DNA of 10,047 nucleotides from CAIXSC01 sp040381235 (GTDB taxonomy: Bacteria; Planctomycetota; Planctomycetia; Pirellulales; Pirellulaceae). The translations under genes were made by a program, and so were the position numbers. Positions 1 to 7,132 of this stretch are shown here, piece by piece. The first letter of the stretch is position 1. Every line of letters starts with the position of its first letter. Location: NCBI GenBank assembly GCA_040381235.1, contig JBEIHS010000211.1, positions 1 to 10,047 of the forward strand. Reading direction: 5' to 3'. The notes beneath the pieces are model-generated. The model was not told where the DNA came from, searched no databases, and worked only from the letters and a program-made list of their open reading frames with translations.

Positions 1-1
1 A

Positions 2-100
2 GCCGACCAGTTCGATCCGAACACGGGCAACAACCGTAGCACGGCCACCGTGACGACCCGCCAGCTCTCGAAACGCTTGCTGTTGGCGGACACGGTGTAA
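2..100 (+). CDS. C-terminal end of a DUF11-like repeat surface protein (partial)
   Basis: Only the last 32 residues are in the window. They read ADQFDPNTGNNRSTATV and then a basic, hydrophobic tail ending LLLADTV before TAA at 98-100. A D-P-x-x-G-N-N-x-x-x-A-T-V pattern is typical of the final strand of DUF11 (conserved repeat, Ig-like) domains, which occur in tandem in large secreted or cell-surface proteins. The tail SKRLLLADTV resembles the short C-terminal extensions seen after the last such domain in planctomycete proteins; this is from memory of the family. The start lies upstream of the window, so length, signal peptide and domain number are unknown. The fragment is short, so the DUF11 call rests on one motif. 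Confidence 0.6.
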   Translation, partial: ADQFDPNTGNNRSTATVTTRQLSKRLLLADTV

Positions 101-105
101 TGGCC

Positions 106-133
106 CATGACTGGCAGGCCATGACTGGCAGGC
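106..133. repeat. 14-bp tandem duplication
   Basis: The unit CATGACTGGCAGGC occurs twice in a row just after the stop of the upstream gene. It starts and ends next to GGCC, like the other short tandem arrays of this window. Confidence 0.85.
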
Positions 134-158
134 CGCAAATCGCCCGTCCGCGTTTGCC

Positions 159-188
159 GCCCGCCGAGACGGTGCCCGCCGAGACATT
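159..188. repeat. 15-bp tandem duplication upstream of the U32 gene
   Basis: GCCCGCCGAGAC is repeated at 159-170 and 174-185, giving a 15-bp period in the 123-bp spacer before the U32 gene. I see no clear promoter in this spacer. Confidence 0.7.
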
Positions 189-223
189 GCCCTCGCCGCC
201 CTCGGCCGGTAACTTAGAGCCGC

Positions 224-2869
224 ATGATTGACTTGGTGGAATTGTTGCCGCCGGCCGCGACGCTCGCGCCGGCCTCCCGTCCCGAACTGCTGGCTCCGGC
301 TGGCGACTGGGACTGCGTCCGCGCCGCGATCGAGAACGGGGCCGACGCCATCTATTTCGGACTCGATTGCGGCTTCAACGCCCGCGCCCGCGCGGCGAAT
401 TTTCCGCCGGACGAGCTGCCGCGGTTGATGGAACTGCTGCGGTCCCGCGGTGTCAAAGGCTATGTAACGTTCAACACCCTGGTCTTTAGCGGCGAACTGG
501 CGGAGGCCGAGACGCTCATTCGCCAGATCGCGGCGGCGGGCGTCGACGCCGTGCTGGTCCAGGACTTTGGCGTCGCCCGGCTGGTCCGCGAGCTCTGTCC
601 CGACCTGCCGATCCACGCGTCCACGCAAATGACGCTGACCAGCGGCGCGGGGCTCGAATTCGCCCGCGGGCTTGGCGTGGAGCGGGCGGTGATGGCCCGC
701 GAGCTGTCGATTCGCGAAATCAAAAAACTGGGCGGCCAAAGCCCGGTGACGCTCGAAGCGTTCGTCCACGGCGCTCTGTGCGTCGCCTACTCGGGACAAT
801 GCCTCACCAGCGAATCGCTGGGCGGCCGCAGCGCCAACCGCGGCCAATGCGCCCAAGCCTGCCGCCTGCCGTACGATCTGCTGTGCGACGGCCGCGATGT
901 CGACACCGGGGCCGTGAAATACCTGCTCAGTCCGCAAGACCTCGCCGGGTTCGAACTCATCCCCGCGCTGGTCGAAGCGGGCGTCCGATCGCTGAAAATC
1001 GAAGGCCGACTGAAGACGCCCGAGTATGTCGCCAATATCACGCGGCATTACCGCGAGGCGATCGACGCGGCGATGGCCGGTCGGCCGGTCCGGTTCACGC
1101 CACAGGCGATCGAGGAGATGGAACTGTCGTTTTCCCGCGGCTTCTCGCCGGGCTGGCTGCAAGGTTGCGACCACAAACAGCTCGTACCCGGCGAAAGCTC
1201 GTCGAAACGCGGCGTGCGGCTGGGTGAAGTCGTCGAGACGCGGCGCGGCCGCGTCGTCGTGCGGCTCAGCGGCGCCGCCGTGAAACGGGGGGACGGGCTG
1301 TCGTTCGATTGCGAACGGCCAGTCGACGATCCCCAAGGCGGCCGCGTCTACGGAATCTTTCGCGGACCGCAGGTCTTGGAACGCGCGTCCCGCGGCGAAA
1401 CGGTCGAACTGGCGTTCGCCCGCGATTCGCTCGACTTCCGCCAATTGTGGCCCGGCCAAGCCGTGTGGAAGACTGACGACCCCGAGTTGACCAGCCGGTT
1501 GCGGGCGACGTTTTCCCATGCCGAACCGCGGCGGCGGCTGGAGGTCGATATCGCAGCCCGCGCCGCCCCAGGCGAACTGCTGCGGATCGTCGTTCGCACG
1601 GCGACCGGACAAACGATCCGCGTCGCCACCGACGGACCGCTCGCCGAAGCCCGCCAGCATGCCCTTACGGAAGAAACGCTGCGCGAACAACTCGGAAGAC
1701 TCGGCGGCACCCCGTTCGTCCTCCGAGGACTCGCGGCGTCGATCGAGGGCCGCCCGATGGCGCCCTTCAGCGTCCTCGGACAACTCCGCCACGCCATGGT
1801 CAAGGAATTGGAAGACGCGGTGCGGGCGCGTCCGCCGCGGCGAATCGCAAGCGAGTCGCCCCTGCCCCGCCTCCGCGCAACGCTCCGGCCGCAGCCGCCA
1901 AGCCAGCCTTCGCCAGGCCAGCTTTCGCCAGGCCAGCTTTCGCCAGGCCAGCAAGCGTCCAGCCTGCCGTCGCCGCTCGAGCCTGGTTACAGCGCAACAC
2001 CGGCTGCCGCTCCTGAACTGCATGTGCTGGCGCGGTCGTTGCCGCAGCTCCGCGCGGTCTTGGAAACCGGAGTCCGCAGTGTCTATGTCGACTTCCAGGA
2101 TTTGCGCGAATACCGCGAAGCGGTGGCGGCGGCCCGCGCGGCGCAGGCGCGAATCCTGTTGGCGACGCCGCGAATCGAGAAGCCGGACGAGAAAGGAATG
2201 TTCCACCTGTTGGCCAAGCAGGAAGCCGACGGCGTTCTGGTCCGCAATCTGGGCGGACTGGCCTTCTTCCGCGACCGCGGCTTGCCTCGGGTCGTCGACT
2301 TTTCGCTGAATGTCGCCAACGAATTGACCGCCGGATTGCTCGACGAATTCGGTCCCTTGCGGATCACCCCATCGTACGACTTGAACCGCGATCAGCTGTT
2401 GGAATTGGCGGCCGCCTATCCAGCGTCGCGGCTGGAAATTGTCGCGCATCAGCACATGCCGATGTTCCATATGGAGCACTGCGTGTTCTGTGCGATGCTG
2501 TCGCCGGGAACCAACAAGACGAACTGCGGGCGTCCCTGCGACCGCCATGAAGTAAAGTTGCGGGATCGGATCGGCGTCGAACACCCGCTGAAAGCCGATG
2601 TCGGCTGTCGCAACACGTTGTTCAACGCGGTTCCACAGAGCGCCGCCGAGGTCGTGCCCGCGTTGATCGAACGCGGGACGCGGCATTTTCGCATCGAGCT
2701 GTTGGACGAGGCGCCGGCGGAGATCGAGCGGATCGTGAAGCTGTACGGCGAACTGCTGGCGGGCCGCGTGACGGGACGGGAAGTCTGGAGCCGCCTGCGG
2801 GCCCTGAACCGCGTCGGGGTCACCCGTGGCACTCTGGAAGAACGCCGCGACCCGTTGGCGTTGCTATAA
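224..2869 (+). CDS. Two-module peptidase U32 family protein (RlhA/TrhP-like, probable RNA hydroxylation)
   Basis: 881 residues. Residues 20-270 form a U32 module, opening with ELLAPAGDWDCVRAAIENGA and carrying the signature EAFVHGALCVAYSGQC (178-193). Cysteines 186, 193, 209 and 213 are candidates for the [4Fe-4S] ligands known in this family. Residues about 425-535 fit the DUF3656 region found in E. coli RlhA. After a Pro/Ser/Gln linker (about 555-595) comes a second, diverged U32-like module with its own cysteine set (C753, C756, C768, C772, C795). E. coli RlhA and TrhP hydroxylate 23S rRNA and tRNA with prephenate as cofactor source; some older members were called collagenases. The role here is inferred from the family. 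An in-frame TAG at 215-217 fixes the start at 224 or later. There is no good ribosome binding site. The linker contains an in-frame 15-bp repeat. Family assignment is secure; the substrate is not. Confidence 0.9.
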   Translation: MIDLVELLPPAATLAPASRPELLAPAGDWDCVRAAIENGADAIYFGLDCGFNARARAANFPPDELPRLMELLRSRGVKGYVTFNTLVFSGELAEAETLIRQIAAAGVDAVLVQDFGVARLVRELCPDLPIHASTQMTLTSGAGLEFARGLGVERAVMARELSIREIKKLGGQSPVTLEAFVHGALCVAYSGQCLTSESLGGRSANRGQCAQACRLPYDLLCDGRDVDTGAVKYLLSPQDLAGFELIPALVEAGVRSLKIEGRLKTPEYVANITRHYREAIDAAMAGRPVRFTPQAIEEMELSFSRGFSPGWLQGCDHKQLVPGESSSKRGVRLGEVVETRRGRVVVRLSGAAVKRGDGLSFDCERPVDDPQGGRVYGIFRGPQVLERASRGETVELAFARDSLDFRQLWPGQAVWKTDDPELTSRLRATFSHAEPRRRLEVDIAARAAPGELLRIVVRTATGQTIRVATDGPLAEARQHALTEETLREQLGRLGGTPFVLRGLAASIEGRPMAPFSVLGQLRHAMVKELEDAVRARPPRRIASESPLPRLRATLRPQPPSQPSPGQLSPGQLSPGQQASSLPSPLEPGYSATPAAAPELHVLARSLPQLRAVLETGVRSVYVDFQDLREYREAVAAARAAQARILLATPRIEKPDEKGMFHLLAKQEADGVLVRNLGGLAFFRDRGLPRVVDFSLNVANELTAGLLDEFGPLRITPSYDLNRDQLLELAAAYPASRLEIVAHQHMPMFHMEHCVFCAMLSPGTNKTNCGRPCDRHEVKLRDRIGVEHPLKADVGCRNTLFNAVPQSAAEVVPALIERGTRHFRIELLDEAPAEIERIVKLYGELLAGRVTGREVWSRLRALNRVGVTRGTLEERRDPLALL
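1900..1959 (+). repeat. In-frame 15-bp tandem array (SPGQL repeats) in the U32 linker
   Basis: The unit AGGCCAGCTTTCGCC is perfect at 1915-1929 and 1930-1944, with degenerate copies on both sides (1900-1914 and 1945-1959). It encodes SPGQL repeats at residues 562-576, in the flexible linker between the two U32 modules. The same reading frame and the same GGCCAGCTT core occur in the gene at 6014. Confidence 0.9.
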
Positions 2870-2870
2870 T
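2862..2870 (+). promoter_or_regulatory. Extended -10 promoter for the DUF4432 gene
   Basis: TGCTATAAT is a perfect TGn extended -10 element, about 50 bp before the ATG at 2920. It overlaps the TAA stop of the U32 gene (2867-2869). No good -35 hexamer is visible at the normal spacing, which extended -10 promoters can tolerate. It suggests that the epimerase-like gene can be transcribed independently of the U32 gene. Confidence 0.5.
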
Positions 2871-2919
2871 CGCCGCGTCGGAAATCGAGCGGTGGCGGGC
2901 AACGAAGCGGGAGCGAGCG

Positions 2920-4086
2920 ATGGCGGCGACACGCGTGGTGTGGACCGATGTGGACGCGGATCTGTATGTCGAAACGGCGCGGCTGGGGCCTGCCGAAGTG
3001 GGCGGGCCGGCGACCGGCTACGAGGTCACCAAGCGGCGCCTTCGCGGCGGACTGTCCGATGGCGTCGATGTTGTCCGCGTAAACAACGGCGTGCTGGCGT
3101 TCGACATCCTGCCGACTCGCGGTATGGGCCTGTGGAAAGCTTGGATGGGCGGCGTCGAGTACGGGTGGAGGTCGCCGGTCCACGGTCCGGTGCATCCGGC
3201 GTTCGTGCCACTGATGGAGCCCGGCGGTCTCGGCTGGCTCGACGGGTTCGACGAACTGCTCGTGCGGTGCGGATTGGAGAGCAACGGCGCGCCGGAATTC
3301 GAGCCGGAGACCGGGCGGCTTAAGCACCCGCTCCATGGCCGGATCGCCAACAAGCCGGCCCGGTCGGTGACGGTCAGTGTCGATGGCGAAACGGGCGAAA
3401 TCGCCGTGACCGGTGTTGTCGAGGAAACCCGGTTCCATTTCCTGAAGCTGCGGCTGACTTCCACCGTGTCGACCCGGGTCGGCGAACCGATCCTGCGGAT
3501 CCATGACGTAGTCGAGAATCTGTCGGAAAGCCCGGCTGAAACGCAGTTGCTGTACCATGTGAATTTCGGCGAACCGCTGCTCGACGCCGGTGCGCGGTTT
3601 GTCGCGCCGGTGAAAACGGTCGTCCCGCGGAACGCCCACTCGGCGGCCGGTTTGGATGCCTGGGATCGCTATGCGTCGCCTACGGCGGGCTACGCCGAAG
3701 AAGTTTTTTTCGTGGAACTGCTGGCCGACGCGCACGGCCAAGTGCGCTCGCTGCTCCGCAACGCTGTCGGCGATCGCGGTGTCAGCCTGACCCACGACGC
3801 TCGACAATTGCCCTGCTACACGCTGTGGAAAAACACAACCGCCTCGCGTGACGGCAGCGTGACCGGACTCGAGCCGGGCACGAACTTCCCGAATCCACGC
3901 AGTTTCGAGGGACGCCAAGGGCGGGTTGTGAAACTCGCCGGTGGGGCGTCCACTGCCTATGATGTGGCGATGGAATTTCACGGATCGGCAGCGGCGGTGC
4001 GGGTTGTCGAGGAAGCGATCGCGGCCACCCAAGGCCGGATGAGGCCCGAATTGATGACCGCGCCGCATCCCGTTTGGTGCGCTTAG
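2920..4086 (+). CDS. DUF4432 family protein, aldose 1-epimerase (galactose mutarotase)-like
   Basis: 388 residues, full length for the family. Members have the galactose-mutarotase beta-sandwich fold and are often annotated as aldose 1-epimerase family proteins; the real substrate is generally unknown. Family-type segments run in order: FDILPTRGMGLW (61-72), HPLHGRIANKPA (136-147), YHVNFGEPLLDAGARF (212-227) and a C-terminal GLEPGTNFPNPRSFEGRQG (316-334). By analogy with GalM, whose catalytic pair is His plus Glu, H213 and E318 are the likely catalytic residues; this is inference. There is no signal peptide, so the protein is probably cytoplasmic. GGGAG at 2909-2913 gives a correctly spaced ribosome binding site that supports this start. 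The gene lies 50 bp after the U32 gene and probably has its own promoter. Long antisense open frames over it are shadows of its GC-rich codons. Confidence 0.88.
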   Translation: MAATRVVWTDVDADLYVETARLGPAEVGGPATGYEVTKRRLRGGLSDGVDVVRVNNGVLAFDILPTRGMGLWKAWMGGVEYGWRSPVHGPVHPAFVPLMEPGGLGWLDGFDELLVRCGLESNGAPEFEPETGRLKHPLHGRIANKPARSVTVSVDGETGEIAVTGVVEETRFHFLKLRLTSTVSTRVGEPILRIHDVVENLSESPAETQLLYHVNFGEPLLDAGARFVAPVKTVVPRNAHSAAGLDAWDRYASPTAGYAEEVFFVELLADAHGQVRSLLRNAVGDRGVSLTHDARQLPCYTLWKNTTASRDGSVTGLEPGTNFPNPRSFEGRQGRVVKLAGGASTAYDVAMEFHGSAAAVRVVEEAIAATQGRMRPELMTAPHPVWCA

Positions 4087-4090
4087 AGCC

Positions 4091-4175
4091 TTGTGAGTTG
4101 TCGGGCCTTGGCAGTTGTCGGGCCTTGGCAGCTGTCGGGCCATGTGAGTTGTCGGGCCTTGTCAGCTCGTGAATT
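4091..4175. repeat. 17-bp tandem array between the DUF4432 and nfeD genes
   Basis: Four units of TTGGCAGTTGTCGGGCC type sit at 4091-4107, 4108-4124, 4125-4141 and 4142-4158. A fifth, degenerate unit follows at 4159-4175. Differences are mostly TTGGCA versus TTGTGA or ATGTGA at the start of the unit. The array begins 4 bp after the epimerase-like stop codon and is not in a supported reading frame. Confidence 0.92.
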
Positions 4176-4302
4176 ATGGGTGCGACGGACATTCATTCCG
4201 TCACTATGCGAGTCGCGATCGAGACTTGGAAAAGCTGTTTTGCGGTATGCCAATCCCCAGTGTTTAAGGTCGCAGAGCACTCGGTCTGCAGGAGTCCGGT
4301 AT

Positions 4303-4896
4303 ATGGAACTCTGGGTCTGGTCGGTGGTGCTGTTGCTGTTGGGACTGTTGATTATCGCGGCGGAGTTCTTTCTGCCGACGAGCGGTGTTTTGGGAACGAT
4401 TGCGACGCTGGCGATCATGGGCGCCCTCGTCTGCGCCTTTCTTTACGGCCGCGTTGTTGGCATGGCGATGTCCGTGGCGGTGGTTGTCGTGGTGCCACTC
4501 ATGTTCGCGTCGGCCGTGCGGTGGTGGCCGCACACACCCATTGGCCAGCAAGTGCTGAACACGCCGCCCGAGAACCCCGACGACGTGCTGCCGATGAGCG
4601 ACCAGCGGTACGAATTGCGGAGCATGGTCGGGATGGCGGCGATCGCCAAAACCAAGATGTTGCCCAGCGGCGTGGTGGAGGTCGACGGCCGCGCTTACGA
4701 CGCGGTCAGCGACGGACTGCCGGTGGAACTTGGCGAGCGGGTGCGCATCGTCGGCGTCGATCTGAATCGTTTGGAAGTCCGACCGGACCCTACCGCCCCG
4801 ATCGGAGGCTCGCCGACCGTTCCGAGCGAGGATATCCTAAGTCGTCCGCTCGACGCATTGGGCCTAGAGTCGCTGGACCATACCACTCCAACTTGA
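4303..4896 (+). CDS. Short NfeD-like membrane protein
   Basis: 197 residues from the ATG at 4303. This start is chosen because GGAG (4291-4294) lies 8 bases upstream and the hydrophobic N-terminus begins at once; the longer frame from 4093 only translates the 17-bp array. Three membrane segments are visible (about 4-22, 28-48, 50-70). A soluble OB-fold-like domain follows (about 105-160), with the NfeD pattern G-x-A-x-x-x-T-x-x-x-P-S-G-x-V near 110-125 and DGLPVELGERVRIV (137-150). The N-terminal ClpP-like protease domain of long NfeD proteins is absent. Short NfeDs are partners of flotillin-like SPFH proteins, and the flotillin gene starts 10 bp downstream. The tail (about 165-197) is Pro/Ser-rich and ends in an acidic, hydrophobic stretch of unknown role. 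It probably acts in the cytoplasmic membrane with FloA. Confidence 0.88.
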   Translation: MELWVWSVVLLLLGLLIIAAEFFLPTSGVLGTIATLAIMGALVCAFLYGRVVGMAMSVAVVVVVPLMFASAVRWWPHTPIGQQVLNTPPENPDDVLPMSDQRYELRSMVGMAAIAKTKMLPSGVVEVDGRAYDAVSDGLPVELGERVRIVGVDLNRLEVRPDPTAPIGGSPTVPSEDILSRPLDALGLESLDHTTPT

Positions 4897-4906
4897 GTCA
4901 CCTGCC

Positions 4907-5980
4907 ATGCGCCATGCTCAGCTTTTCGACCTCGCGGTCTTTGCCCAGCAACCGGATCCGGCCACCATTTTCGGCCTCCTTGTCGCCGTGGGCTTGCTCT
5001 TTGGTTTTGTCGTTTTTCTGGGAGTGTTCGCCAGTTACTTCCGGCTGTGGATTCAGTCGGCGTTGACCGGGGCCAACATCACGATCCTCGATCTGCTGGG
5101 TATGACGTTCCGCAAAGTCGACGCGCGGACGATCGTGCGGGGCAAGATCATGGCGGTAACCGCCGGACTGTCGGACGATCGCGAACTGACGACCAAGGCC
5201 TTGGAAGCCCACTTCCTCGCCCGCGGCAATGTACCGCTCGTCATCCGCGCCCTGATCGCCGCGCGGAAAGCGAAAACGATTCGGCTTTCGTTCCGCGAAG
5301 CGACCGCCATCGACCTTGCGGGCCGCAATGTGCTCGAATCGGTGCAGACCAGCGTGTATCCGAAGGTGATCGATTGTCCGGCCCGGGGCGGCCCGCAAGT
5401 GAAACTCTCGGCGGTCGCGAAGAACGGCATCGAGTTGAAAGTCACCGCGCGGGTCACGGTGCGAGCGAACTTGCAACAGCTCATCGGCGGCGCCACCGAG
5501 GAGACGATCGTCGCCCGGGTTGGCGAAGGGATTGTGAGTGCGATCGGCTCGGCGGCGAGCCACAAAGCCGTCTTGGAAAATCCCGACCTGATTTCGAAAA
5601 CCGTGCTCGCCCGCCGCTTGGACTCGCAGACCGCCTTCGAAATTGTGTCGATCGATATCGCGAGCATCGATGTGGGGCAAAATATCGGCGCCAAACTGGA
5701 CGCCGACCAAGCCGAGGCCGACACGCGCGTGGCCCGCGCCCGGGCGGAAGGCCGCCGTGCGATGGCGGTCGCCGCCGAACAGGAAATGACCGCGAAGATC
5801 GAAGAGAGCCGGGCCCAGTTGGTGGAAGCCGAAGCCGACATCCCGAAGGCGATGGCCGAAGCCTTCCGCTCGGAGAAGTTGGGCATCTTCGACTACTACA
5901 AACTGCGCAACCTGCAAGCCGATACCGATATGCGGCGGGCGATCGCCGCCCCCAGCAGCACTCAGGCGGCCAAGGGATAA
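4907..5980 (+). CDS. floA: Flotillin-like protein FloA (UPF0365, SPFH superfamily)
   Basis: 357 residues, slightly longer than Bacillus subtilis FloA. A short N-terminal part is followed by a strong hydrophobic segment (about 20-45) that would insert as a membrane hairpin. The family-typical SALTGANITILDLLGMTFRK (51-70) comes next, then the SPFH region (about 75-260). An Ala/Glu/Arg-rich helical, coiled-coil-prone segment (about 262-320) includes repeated EA and RA pairs. The C-terminal DYYKLRNLQADTDMR (329-343) is close to the end of known FloA proteins. FloA oligomerises in membrane microdomains and affects membrane fluidity and the assembly of membrane complexes. The nfeD-floA order matches the B. 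subtilis yqeZ-floA arrangement. The start is preceded by only a weak ribosome binding site, so translation may be coupled to nfeD, whose stop is 10 bp upstream. Confidence 0.95.
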   Translation: MRHAQLFDLAVFAQQPDPATIFGLLVAVGLLFGFVVFLGVFASYFRLWIQSALTGANITILDLLGMTFRKVDARTIVRGKIMAVTAGLSDDRELTTKALEAHFLARGNVPLVIRALIAARKAKTIRLSFREATAIDLAGRNVLESVQTSVYPKVIDCPARGGPQVKLSAVAKNGIELKVTARVTVRANLQQLIGGATEETIVARVGEGIVSAIGSAASHKAVLENPDLISKTVLARRLDSQTAFEIVSIDIASIDVGQNIGAKLDADQAEADTRVARARAEGRRAMAVAAEQEMTAKIEESRAQLVEAEADIPKAMAEAFRSEKLGIFDYYKLRNLQADTDMRRAIAAPSSTQAAKG

Positions 5981-6013
5981 TCCCGCGACCGACGAACCAC
6001 TCTTGGAGTTCCC

Positions 6014-6709
6014 ATGCCTGGCGACAACATCGGTGAATTGATCGGCGAATTTCTCGATTCGCTGTTGAATCCGCAACAGCCTGGCCAAGGCAAACCGCAC
6101 GGGCCGGGCCAACCTGGGCCGGGCCAGCTTGGACCGGGCCAGCTTGGACCGGGCCAGCTTGAACCGGGCCAGCTTGAACCGGGCCAGCCGGTGCCGAGAC
6201 TGCGGGTCCCCAGACAAGGCGGGCCAATGGGAGGCGGGCCGCGTGGTCCTCAACAGCGACCGTCAGTTCCGTTTCCTTCGCGGCCATTGAATGACGGCTC
6301 GCCGTTTTCCCGTCCCACAGGAGCGCCATCGGGAACCTGGGACGCGTCGCGTCGCGACGCTGTTCCCGCCGAAGTGGTCGAGGAACCGGTGACTGGCGAC
6401 GATGTGGCCGCGCATGTCGACCAATACCTCGATCCGAAGCGCGTTACGTCGCGGTCCGAGCGCTTTGGCGAAGAGGTCGCGCTGGCCGACGATCACTTGG
6501 ATGCGCATCAACGTGAACTGTTCGGCCAAGGCCCGCGGGGCGGACTTTCGGCGGCCCGGATGGGCACAACAACCGCCGCGGCGCCGACCTCTCCGTCTGC
6601 CAAAGCCGTGAATTGCATCGCTCAAGATGTGGCGGCACTTATTCGTGCGCCCCAAAACCTTCGCGCTGCCTTGATACTCGGCGAAATCCTCCGCCGTCCC
6701 GATTGGTAG
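6014..6709 (+). CDS. Pro/Gly/Gln-rich protein of unknown function, third gene of the nfeD-floA cluster
   Basis: 231 residues; I do not recognise a named domain. It begins with a short amphipathic helix (DNIGELIGEFLDSLL, 4-18). A long disordered part (20-125) with six PGQ[LP][GE]-type pentapeptides follows (about 29-58). Then come two helical stretches: one with VAAHVDQYLDPKRV (131-144) and a charged ELF end near 171, the other AVNCIAQDVAALIRAP (198-213) running to the C-terminal ILRRPDW. No signal peptide or membrane segment is seen. GGAG (6005-6008) supports the start. It lies 33 bp after floA on the same strand, so it is probably co-transcribed and may act on or with the flotillin complex; only position supports this. 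The helices look constrained, whereas the pentapeptide array probably varies in length between strains. Confidence 0.75.
   Translation: MPGDNIGELIGEFLDSLLNPQQPGQGKPHGPGQPGPGQLGPGQLGPGQLEPGQLEPGQPVPRLRVPRQGGPMGGGPRGPQQRPSVPFPSRPLNDGSPFSRPTGAPSGTWDASRRDAVPAEVVEEPVTGDDVAAHVDQYLDPKRVTSRSERFGEEVALADDHLDAHQRELFGQGPRGGLSAARMGTTTAAAPTSPSAKAVNCIAQDVAALIRAPQNLRAALILGEILRRPDW
6106..6195 (+). repeat. In-frame 15-bp tandem array (PGQLG/PGQLE repeats)
   Basis: There are six units with a 15-bp period. GGGCCAGCTTGGACC occurs twice (6121-6150), GGGCCAGCTTGAACC twice (6151-6180), and degenerate copies lie at 6106-6120 and 6181-6195. The pairwise pattern (two GG units, then two GA units) points to recent local duplication. 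Confidence 0.95.
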
Positions 6710-6758
6710 CGGTCACCCTCCATCCCCAACAATCGCCGGTAACCGTTCACACGTTGCA

Positions 6759-6821
6759 ATCGATTGCCGCGAATCATGATCCGCAGCGCTATCGATTGCC
6801 GCCAATAGTGACCCGCAGCGC
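6759..6821. repeat. 31-bp imperfect direct repeat inside the candidate element
   Basis: Positions 6759-6789 and 6791-6821 match at 27 of 31 bases. Both copies begin ATCGATTGCCGC and end CCGCAGCGC, with a period of 32 bp. Confidence 0.85.
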
Positions 6822-6855
6822 GAGCGTCGAAGTTACCCAAGTCCGCATTGTTTTC

Positions 6856-6927
6856 GGCCTGAGGCCATCTTCCTTGTAGCCTGGAGCAATACCCTAGGCC
6901 ACGATGATCGTTGGCTTTCAGCCAACG
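6856..6927. repeat. Cluster of three hairpins inside the candidate element
   Basis: GGCCTGAGGCC (6856-6866) is a small palindrome. GCCTGGAG (6879-6886) pairs imperfectly with CCCTAGGC (6892-6899). CGTTGGCT (6909-6916) pairs perfectly with AGCCAACG (6920-6927) around a 3-base loop. No T tract follows, so a terminator for the floA cluster is possible but not shown. Dispersed planctomycete repeats often look like this. Confidence 0.6.
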
Positions 6928-7132
6928 CCTTGCGGATCCACTGCCGGTTGAAGCCCAGTACTCCGTGCGGTCGACGCTCCGCGGTAAGGAGAGTTTAATG
7001 TGGTCGCCGCGCCGCCCTCGCTGCCGCTTGGGGCAACGTGAATCAAAGACTACGGACTTCCCTCGCAACTGCATACCAAGCCATGCGACCGCGCCGTAAA
7101 CGGTTACAACCGCCGAAAATCACCCCGCCTAT

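Larger units (their letters stand above)
6739..7107. mobile_element. Candidate 369-bp non-autonomous (MITE-like) element with IS66-type ends
   Basis: The left end GTAACCGTTCAC (6739-6750) and right end GTAAACGGTTAC (7096-7107) are inverted repeats matching at 11 of 12 positions. The 8 bp outside them, AATCGCCG (6731-6738) and AACCGCCG (7108-7115), match at 7 of 8. IS66-family elements are known for ends starting GTAA and 8-bp target duplications. The interior has no transposase, but holds a 31-bp direct repeat, three hairpins and a 33-codon open frame with a good ribosome binding site. A transposase of the right type ends at 9902 in this window, its own end reading ATAACCGTTCACGG. The one mismatch in each feature suggests an old insertion. 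The element call is an inference from these boundaries. Confidence 0.55.

Noticed and set aside
2449..4143. 564-codon open frame on the minus strand.
   Set aside because: It lies antisense to the U32 C-terminus and the DUF4432 gene, both of which show clear family motifs on the plus strand. It has no recognisable domain and is what GC-rich codon use produces on the opposite strand.
4184..4202. Hairpin GACGGA / TCCGTC as terminator of the epimerase-like gene.
   Set aside because: The 6-bp stem is not followed by a T tract, and it lies about 100 bp after the stop codon beyond the 17-bp array.
4093..4302. N-terminal 70-codon extension of the NfeD-like protein.
   Set aside because: It translates the 17-bp tandem array and the spacer, and the ATG at 4303 has a ribosome binding site and starts directly with the membrane segment.
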